A stretch of 64,000 nt of DNA, taken from Phyllobacterium lublinensis. GTDB lineage: Bacteria; Pseudomonadota; Alphaproteobacteria; Rhizobiales; Rhizobiaceae. Below, in pieces: positions 57,811 through 64,000 of the stretch. The stretch lies in the NCBI RefSeq assembly GCF_020164435.1, contig NZ_JAIUDQ010000006.1:186001-250000 (forward strand), read 5' to 3'. The first letter of the stretch is position 1; every line of letters starts with the position of its first letter. The position numbers and the translations under genes were made by a program. The notes under the pieces are model-generated. The model was not told the DNA's origin. It saw only the letters and a program-made list of their open reading frames with translations, and made no database searches.

Positions 57811-59016
57811 ATGAGCCAGAACAGCAAACAGATCTTGGTCTCCCTGGCTCTCGCCTTGGGCCTTGCTACCTCCGTGACCGTTGACGGCTTCGCCGAAGAG
57901 AAGGCGGCTGAGACCCACGACATCAAGGCTCCGGTCATCAACGTCGTTCCTGCAAGCCAGAACGAGATGGTCGCAACGCTGACCGTGACAGGAACGATTG
58001 TGCCCCGTCAGGAGGTGGCTGTTGGCACCGACGTGGCGGGTTTGCTGGTTCTCGAGCTCAATGCGGATCAGGGCGACGTGGTCAGGGAAGGCGACATTCT
58101 CGCCCGCCTCGACAGATCATCGCTGGAGATTCAGCTTGCCCAGATCGAGGCTCAGCGCGCCCAGGCTGAAGCCTCGATCGCCCAGTCGGAAGCGCAGATT
58201 GTTGATGCCGAGATCGCCGTCCGCCAGGCGCTGGAAGCACTCGGACGGGCGCGTGCCCTGTCTGCCAAGGGCATCAATTCCAAGATGGAACTCGACAACG
58301 CCACCAATGCCCATGACAGTGCCAATGCGCGGCTGAACACGGCGAGGCAGGCTCTGGCTGCTACCAGGTCGCAACTGCAACTCGTGGCTGCCCAAAAACG
58401 CGATGTGCAGTTGCGCCTCGAGAAGGCTGACGTGAGGGCTCCGGCAAGCGGGGTGGTGTTGAGCCGCAATGCGTTGCTCGGCGGCATCGTATCGTTCAAC
58501 GCCGGCCCTCTTTTCCGCATTGCGCGCGACCAGGAATTTGAGCTGGCTGCTAACATCCCGGAGGCTGATCTGCCGCGTCTGAAGGAAAACATGCCCGTTG
58601 CCGTACGCGTCGCTGGCATGGAGGATCCGGTTACCGGCCGGGTTCGTTTGATATCCCCCGAGATTACCGCAAGCTCGCGTCTCGGTTCGGTAAAGATCGC
58701 GCTCGACAGGAATCCCTCCATCCGTCCCGGTAACTTTGCCCGTGCGGTTATCGAACTGGCGCGCCGCGACAGTATCAGCGTTCCGCTGTCTGCCGTCGTC
58801 TACCACGGCAAGTCTGCATTGGTGCAGGTGGTCGAGGACGGTGTTGTCGAAAGTCGCAAGATCGACCTCGGCATTCGCAATGACCGGGCCGTCGAGGTGC
58901 TGCAGGGCTTGAACGAGGGCGAGGATGTCGTTGCCCGGGCCGGAACCTTTGTCGCCAATGGCGACCGCGTTACCGCCGTTCGTGTAGCCAATGAAGCGAC
59001 GGGGGCGGTCAAATGA
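57811..59016 (+). CDS. RND efflux membrane-fusion protein
   Basis: 401-residue periplasmic adaptor (HlyD/AcrA family) with a signal peptide (QILVSLALALGLATSV). A lipoyl half (VAVGTDVAGLLVLELNADQGDVVREGDILARLD), a long coiled-coil hairpin (about 105-190), the second lipoyl half (KADVRAPASGVVLSRNALLGG) and a beta-barrel with membrane-proximal end are present. It bridges the RND pump and an outer-membrane channel encoded elsewhere. The ATG at 57811 is preferred; the stop overlaps the pump start (ATGA). Confidence 0.92.
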   Translation: MSQNSKQILVSLALALGLATSVTVDGFAEEKAAETHDIKAPVINVVPASQNEMVATLTVTGTIVPRQEVAVGTDVAGLLVLELNADQGDVVREGDILARLDRSSLEIQLAQIEAQRAQAEASIAQSEAQIVDAEIAVRQALEALGRARALSAKGINSKMELDNATNAHDSANARLNTARQALAATRSQLQLVAAQKRDVQLRLEKADVRAPASGVVLSRNALLGGIVSFNAGPLFRIARDQEFELAANIPEADLPRLKENMPVAVRVAGMEDPVTGRVRLISPEITASSRLGSVKIALDRNPSIRPGNFARAVIELARRDSISVPLSAVVYHGKSALVQVVEDGVVESRKIDLGIRNDRAVEVLQGLNEGEDVVARAGTFVANGDRVTAVRVANEATGAVK

Positions 59017-62000
59017 ACTGGAACATCTCCGCCTGGTCGATCCGCAATCCGGTCCCGTCGATCCTTCTGTTCGTCGTGTTGACCGTGCTTGGTCTCATGG
59101 CATTCGCCAAACTGCCGATTACGCGGTTCCCCAATATCGACGTGCCGCTGATTTCAGTATCGATCACCGATCCTGGCGTTGCGCCAACCGAACTTGAAAC
59201 GCAGATCGCCAAGCGGGTCGAGGACTCGGTTGCCAATATCACCGGCGTCAAGAATGTCACCAGCAATCTGACCGAAGGCAATTCGACAACGCTGGTCGAG
59301 TTTCGTCTCGAGGTCGACACGCAAAAGGCACTCGATGACGTCAAGGACGCCGTGTCCCGTATCCGTGACGATCTTCCGGCGACGATCAAGGAACCGATCA
59401 TCAATTCGGTCGATGTCGAAGGTTCGTCGATCCTGACCTATGGGGTGTCCGCGCCGGCCATGACATCCGAGGAATTATCCTGGTTTGTCGATGACAAGAT
59501 TATCCGCGACATTCAGGGGCTCAAGGGAGTTGGCCGGGTCGAACGCTACGGTGGCGTCACGCGCGAAATCCGCGTAGCGCTTGACCCGGATCGCCTGACA
59601 GCCCTCGGCGTGACGGCAGCAGACGTCAACCGTGCGCTGAAGTCCATGAATGCCGATCTTACCGGGGGTCGTGGTGATCTTGGCAGCACCCAGCAGACTA
59701 TCCGCACGCTTGGCGCGTCCCGAACGCTCGACGACCTGCGGGCGGTGGAAATTCCGATTGCCGGCGGACGCTCCGTTCGCCTCGATGCGCTCGGAACAAT
59801 CAACGATTCCTACGAAGAGCCGAAGTCCTTTGCACGCGTCAACAATGAGACAGTCGTATCGCTCGCCGTGTTCCGTGCCAAAGGGGCAAGCGATACGGAT
59901 GTTTTTGCGCTGGTTCAGGCCCGCATGGACCAGCTGCAGCAGAAATATCCCGATGCCCGCTTCAGCATCATCGATAACTCGGTGAACTACACCTACGGCA
60001 ATTACGAGTCGGCGATGAGTTCGCTGGTGGAAGGGGCGTTGCTGTCGATCGTCGTGGTCCTGCTGTTTCTCCGCAATATCCGCGCGACGCTGATAGCGGC
60101 CATTGCATTGCCACTGTCGGCTATTCCGACCTTCTGGGCCATCGATCTGATGGGATTTTCGCTCAATCTGGTGAGCCTGCTCGGCATCACTCTTGTGACG
60201 GGCATCCTTGTGGACGATGCGATAGTCGAGATCGAAAACATCGTCCGGCACATGCGTTCCGGCAAATCGCCTTATCGCGCCTCGCTGGAAGCGGCTGACG
60301 AGATTGGTCTTGCGGTTATCGCGATATCCGTCACGATCATGGCGGTCTTTGCACCCGTCAGCTTCATGAGCGGTATTGCCGGGCAATATTTCAAGCAGTT
60401 CGGTCTTACGGTTGCGATTGCGGTCTTCTTCTCGCTGCTGGTCGCGCGTCTGATTACACCGATGATGACGGCCTATCTGTTGCGCGACCGCAAGAGCCTG
60501 CATCACGGTGAGCAGGAGGCGGGCTGGATCCGCGCCTACACGCGATTCCTTGCAGTTACCCTGCGCTATCGCTGGCTGACATTGGTCAGCGGTATCGCGA
60601 TTTTTGCGGTGGCCATCTGGGCAATGGGATTCCTCCCATCCGGCTTCGTCCCCGCGCAGGATGAGTCGCGTGTGGCCGTCAGCCTTGAGCTTCCGCCCGG
60701 CGCACCCATTGATGAAACCCTGCGGGTCACGGATCAGGCAGCTTCGCTTGTGCGCCAGATTCCCGAGGTGGAACAGACCTATGTTACCGGCGGTGCTTCG
60801 CCGACGGGGTCGCTCGACACCCGGCGTGCGACAATGATCGTCAAGCTCAGCCACAAGAGCGAGCGCGACCGCACGCAAAAGCAGATCGAAGTCGATATCT
60901 TTAACAAATTCTCAGAAGTACCTGATCTGCGTGGAAATTTCGTCAATGATCGCGGCGAGCGTGAATTTGCCGTGGGTGTGATTGGCAGCGACGGCGAGAA
61001 GGTGAGCGAGGAGGCGCGCCAGCTGCAGAGCGCCATGACCGCAACGGGTAGTTTCCAGGCGGTGTCCTCGACGGCTGCGCTTGACCGTCCGGAAATCATT
61101 GTCACGCCACGCATGGACAAATTGGCGGAACTGGGCATTTCGACGTCCGCTCTTTCCGACACCCTGCGCGTCGCGACATTGGGCGATCTTGATCCGAACC
61201 TGGCCAAATACACGGTCGGCGACAGGCAGATCCCCATCCGGGTCCAGTTGACCGAAGAATCGCGCCGCGACCTGTCGATACTCAGCACGTTGACGGTGAC
61301 GGCGCCCTCCGGCGTCGTTATTCCGCTGGAATCAATTGCCGATATCAGTTTCGGGCAAGGCCCGTCATCGATCGAACGTTTCAACCGCGAACGTCGTGTT
61401 GTGGTCGGCGCCAATATGGCCGGAGGCAAGGAAATCGGCGAAGGGCTTGAGATCGTCAAGAATTTGCCGCAGGCGAAGTCGATGCCGGAAGGCGTCCGCA
61501 TTCAGGAAACGGGCGACGCAGAAGTGATGGGCGAAGTGTTTACCGGCTTCCGCGATGCCATGATCATGGGGTTGATGCTGGTCTTCGTCGTGCTCATCCT
61601 GCTGTTCGGCAGTATCTTCCATGCCTTCACAATTCTGATGTCGCTGCCATTATCGATTGCCGGCGTTGCGGTCGCTCTTCTCTTGACCAACAATTCCGTT
61701 TCGATGGCCGTCGTTATCGGCATCCTGATGCTCATGGGCATCGTCACGAAGAACGCCATCATGCTTGTCGATTTCGCGGTCGAGGAAGCGAAACATGGCG
61801 TGGCACGCAACGAAGCCATCATCGATGCGGGCCGCAAGCGAATCCGACCAATCGTCATGACCACCATCGCCATGTCGGCAGGTATGTTGCCTGCTGCAAT
61901 GGCTTTTGGCGATGGCGGCGAGTTCCGCGCGCCGATGGCGATCGCCGTTATCGGTGGCCTCCTGGTTTCGACGGTGCTCTCTCTGGTTTTCGTCCCGTCG

Positions 62001-62159
62001 TTCTATACGATCATGGATGACGTCAGCCACTGGATGGGCCGCGCGTTCCACTGGTCCTTCGGGCCGAACAAGCCGGATGAGCATGACGCGTCGCCAAAAG
62101 GCACCCATGCCGTTGCTTTGAGATCACCGGATGCGATCATCGCCGAGGCGGCGGAGTGA
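59013..62159 (+). CDS. RND multidrug efflux pump (HAE-1 / AcrB family)
   Basis: 1048-residue trimeric proton antiporter. The N-terminal helix (SIRNPVPSILLFVVLTVLGL), the large porter domains and the second transmembrane half are complete. The proton-relay Asp pair sits in GILVDDAIVEIENI, with the conserved Lys/Arg region in the C-terminal bundle near MGIVTKNAIMLVDFAVEEAK. It exports drugs or toxic metabolites via the adaptor. No outer-membrane factor gene follows. Confidence 0.94.
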   Translation: MNWNISAWSIRNPVPSILLFVVLTVLGLMAFAKLPITRFPNIDVPLISVSITDPGVAPTELETQIAKRVEDSVANITGVKNVTSNLTEGNSTTLVEFRLEVDTQKALDDVKDAVSRIRDDLPATIKEPIINSVDVEGSSILTYGVSAPAMTSEELSWFVDDKIIRDIQGLKGVGRVERYGGVTREIRVALDPDRLTALGVTAADVNRALKSMNADLTGGRGDLGSTQQTIRTLGASRTLDDLRAVEIPIAGGRSVRLDALGTINDSYEEPKSFARVNNETVVSLAVFRAKGASDTDVFALVQARMDQLQQKYPDARFSIIDNSVNYTYGNYESAMSSLVEGALLSIVVVLLFLRNIRATLIAAIALPLSAIPTFWAIDLMGFSLNLVSLLGITLVTGILVDDAIVEIENIVRHMRSGKSPYRASLEAADEIGLAVIAISVTIMAVFAPVSFMSGIAGQYFKQFGLTVAIAVFFSLLVARLITPMMTAYLLRDRKSLHHGEQEAGWIRAYTRFLAVTLRYRWLTLVSGIAIFAVAIWAMGFLPSGFVPAQDESRVAVSLELPPGAPIDETLRVTDQAASLVRQIPEVEQTYVTGGASPTGSLDTRRATMIVKLSHKSERDRTQKQIEVDIFNKFSEVPDLRGNFVNDRGEREFAVGVIGSDGEKVSEEARQLQSAMTATGSFQAVSSTAALDRPEIIVTPRMDKLAELGISTSALSDTLRVATLGDLDPNLAKYTVGDRQIPIRVQLTEESRRDLSILSTLTVTAPSGVVIPLESIADISFGQGPSSIERFNRERRVVVGANMAGGKEIGEGLEIVKNLPQAKSMPEGVRIQETGDAEVMGEVFTGFRDAMIMGLMLVFVVLILLFGSIFHAFTILMSLPLSIAGVAVALLLTNNSVSMAVVIGILMLMGIVTKNAIMLVDFAVEEAKHGVARNEAIIDAGRKRIRPIVMTTIAMSAGMLPAAMAFGDGGEFRAPMAIAVIGGLLVSTVLSLVFVPSFYTIMDDVSHWMGRAFHWSFGPNKPDEHDASPKGTHAVALRSPDAIIAEAAE

Positions 62160-62211
62160 GTTGAACCCTGTCCTGCGGAATAACTACCGTGCGAGGAGGA
62201 AATCAGCTTTC

Positions 62212-62250
62212 CGGTTCGCCCACCTCCCTCACGGTGAGGTGGGCGAACCG
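62212..62250. terminator. hairpin between convergent RND and DMT genes
   Basis: A perfect 15-bp stem (arms 62212-62226 and 62236-62250, loop CCTCACGGT) lies 53 bases after the RND stop. There is no T-run, so it may be a palindromic repeat working as a transcript barrier for both strands. Confidence 0.6.
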
Positions 62251-62290
62251 TGTAAAAGGAAGTGGGGTACCAACGCCGCACGGCTCCGGC

Positions 62291-63190
62291 TCACACCGGA
62301 TGGCGCAGGGCCTTCATCCTTGCCAGTCTGCGAGCATGGTACATCTGCCAAAGCGAATGGCAGACAAGAGCAGTGATTATGATCATGCCGCCAGCAAGGG
62401 TCGGATCGCTGGGTCGTTCCGAGAAGATCATCCAGACCCAGATCGGCGTCAGCACGGTTTCCAGCAAATAGAACATCGCCACTTCGGGACCGGAAATAAA
62501 TTTGGGACCGGTCGCGAGGCACAGGAAGGCGAGGGTGGTTACCACCGCGCCATTGAAAATGATCCAGCCAGGTACCTCCACCATATAGCCGTTCTGCGAT
62601 ACCATGAAGGCCGCAACCAGCATGGGCAGTGCCGTGCCAAGGATTGCGGCAAAGCCCATGTCCTGGCCCGAGGCGCGGCTGACCGTAATCGCGGTTGAAA
62701 GAATGAAGGTGGACAGAAGCGCCACCAGGTCGCCGAAGACATGGCCGGATGCGAGCCCTTCGCGCACGATGATTCCGACGCCGATGAGCATGAAGAACAT
62801 GGCGATGAACGTCACGGTCTTTGGCCGCTCCTTCAAGAACACCCATGAAAGCAGGGCGGAGAAGACCGTGTTGAACGCCAGTATGAAAACGAGATTGGCA
62901 GTCTTGGTGTTATAGACCGCGATCATGAAGGTGATGGAAGTCAGGCCGTAGAGCGCAGCCACGACAAGGCCAGCCCGGCCAGGAACGATCGTCCGCATTC
63001 GCCCTGTTGCAAGACTCCAGACCGCCCATATGATCAGGGCGGCGACGAAGGTTGTAACGCTGCGCAAGAACAGGGTCGACCAGGTTTCCCCGTGCCCCAG
63101 CCTGAGCAGGGGAATATCGGCGGTCAGCACGAGGCCACCAATCCCGGTGATGAGCAAGCCCTTGCGATGGTCGAGTTCAAGCTGTGACAT
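62291..63190 (-). CDS. EamA/DMT-family transporter
   Basis: 299-residue inner-membrane protein with ten hydrophobic helices in two EamA repeats (NLVFILAFNTVFSALLSWVFLKERP; PEVAMFYLLETVLTPIWVWMIFSERPS). Probably exports an unknown metabolite. It lies after a convergent RND operon and is followed upstream on the same strand by bpt, 67 bases away. Confidence 0.85.
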   Translation of the reverse strand: MSQLELDHRKGLLITGIGGLVLTADIPLLRLGHGETWSTLFLRSVTTFVAALIIWAVWSLATGRMRTIVPGRAGLVVAALYGLTSITFMIAVYNTKTANLVFILAFNTVFSALLSWVFLKERPKTVTFIAMFFMLIGVGIIVREGLASGHVFGDLVALLSTFILSTAITVSRASGQDMGFAAILGTALPMLVAAFMVSQNGYMVEVPGWIIFNGAVVTTLAFLCLATGPKFISGPEVAMFYLLETVLTPIWVWMIFSERPSDPTLAGGMIIITALVCHSLWQMYHARRLARMKALRHPV

Positions 63191-63257
63191 GTGGCGTTTT
63201 CCGAATTATTGTGATTTGCCGCATGCCAGGGCAGTTTTGGGCAGGCTATGTTAGTAC

Positions 63258-64000
63258 TTAGTCTTGGCGCTCCCAGCCCTTGGGACCCAGATGTTCCTGA
63301 GGTCTGTACCGGATCTTGTATTGCATCTTGCGTGAACCTTCGACCCAGTAACCGAGATAAACATGGGGCAGACCGGCTGCGGCTGCGCGCTGAATGTGAT
63401 CCAGGATCATGAATGTGCCAAGTGAGCGGCTGGCGTGCTCCGGATTGAAGAAGGAGTAGACCATGGACAGGCCGTCCCCCATCGTATCCGTCAACGCTAC
63501 CGCAATTAGTTCCCCTTCGCCCTTCTTGGTGATGAAGGAATCGGGTCCGCGCCGGCGGTATTCGATGATCTGGGTCGGCACATGCGTATCCTCGACCATC
63601 ATAGCATAATCGAGCACAGTCATTTCCGACATGCCGCCCTTGTTGTGACGGGCATCGAGATAGTGGCGGAAAAGCGAATACTGTTCCGTCGAAGGTTCGG
63701 CCTGGTGGATATTGCCGATCAGATCACGATTGCGGTTCCAGACCCGGCGCATGGATTTGTCCTGCCTGAACTCGCCGGCCAGAATGCGCACCGAGACGCA
63801 GGCGCGGCAGTTTTCGCAGGCAGGGCGATAAGCAATGTTTTGCGAACGCCGGAAGCCGCCCTGAGTCAGAAGGTCGTTGAGTTCGCTGGCACGTCCGCCA
63901 ACCAGATGCGTAAATACCTTGCGCTCGAGCTGACCCTCCAGATAGGGACAGGGCGAGGGGGCTGTCAGGAAGAACTGAGGTGACTGCTGCGGTTGGTGCG
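63258..64000 (-). CDS. bpt: aspartate/glutamate leucyltransferase, 5' end beyond window
   Basis: N-end-rule enzyme (Bpt/ATE family) that transfers leucine from charged tRNA to N-terminal Asp or Glu, marking proteins for ClpSAP. The frame is open to the window edge and starts about 2 codons outside ([20 protein letters not shown] follows). The family's Cys motif [12 protein letters not shown] and C-terminal segments ([26 protein letters not shown]) are present. In rhizobia the gene often lies near parC, as here across the efflux operon. Confidence 0.92.
   Translation of the reverse strand, partial: HQPQQSPQFFLTAPSPCPYLEGQLERKVFTHLVGGRASELNDLLTQGGFRRSQNIAYRPACENCRACVSVRILAGEFRQDKSMRRVWNRNRDLIGNIHQAEPSTEQYSLFRHYLDARHNKGGMSEMTVLDYAMMVEDTHVPTQIIEYRRRGPDSFITKKGEGELIAVALTDTMGDGLSMVYSFFNPEHASRSLGTFMILDHIQRAAAAGLPHVYLGYWVEGSRKMQYKIRYRPQEHLGPKGWERQD

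Noticed and set aside
59475..60878. 467-residue frame opposite the RND pump
   Set aside because: Antisense shadow; rich in Arg, His and Asp with no domain.

Overview
The window comes from the chromosome of an alphaproteobacterium of the order Hyphomicrobiales (Rhizobiales). The marks are the aapJQMP general amino-acid transporter next to metC, a DUF982 protein, an NDUFS4-type complex I accessory subunit, an HdaA-type replication regulator, and the purM/purN, ppk/ppx, rnd, aspS, parC and bpt genes in recognisable rhizobial neighbourhoods. The family is probably Phyllobacteriaceae or a close relative; the genus cannot be fixed from the sequence alone.

Layout. 1-9.2 kb: housekeeping block with rlmJ, a DMT exporter, a GST, a large molybdopterin oxidoreductase, purM-purN (minus strand), then CDP-alcohol phosphatidyltransferase, AI-2E transporter and hdaA (plus strand). 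9.2-34 kb: a mosaic accessory stretch. It holds many small, mostly hypothetical or membrane proteins, an ArsC-like protein with Cys replaced by Ser, an orphan HigA-type regulator, tRNA-Pro / NDUFS4 / tRNA-Arg, a three-gene minus-strand operon around an M15 peptidase, an iorAB-type molybdenum hydroxylase with a dihaem cytochrome c, a GAF histidine kinase, a fused pair of truncated genes (arylsulfatase and LysE), an orphan MCE protein, a frameshifted glycine-rich secreted protein and a copper-type DUF305/DUF2946 pair. 33-43 kb: metC, PAP2 phosphatase, aapJQMP, a DUF2459 gene broken by an in-frame amber codon, an FAD monooxygenase with a zinc-finger protein, and a DUF1254/DUF1214 protein. 43.5-64 kb: ppk and ppx (the gap between them is one inverted-repeat element), a serine hydrolase, a DMT exporter, rnd, aspS, a secreted unknown, parC, a TetR-controlled RND efflux pair, another DMT exporter and the 5'-truncated bpt.

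How the genes work together. purM/purN give two steps of purine synthesis. ppk and ppx make and degrade polyphosphate. aapJQMP imports L-amino acids and metC turns over cystathionine. iorA/iorB/cytochrome form an aldehyde or N-heterocycle oxidation unit delivering electrons to the periplasm. The TetR, membrane-fusion and RND genes form a drug-efflux unit without its own outer-membrane channel.

No CRISPR array, intact insertion sequence, rRNA or complete prophage was seen. The items most worth checking are the sulfatase/LysE deletion junction, the Cys-to-Ser ArsC-like protein, the inverted-repeat element filling the ppk-ppx gap, the peptidase operon next to tRNA-Arg, the amber-interrupted DUF2459 gene, and several short membrane-protein genes that standard gene callers would miss.
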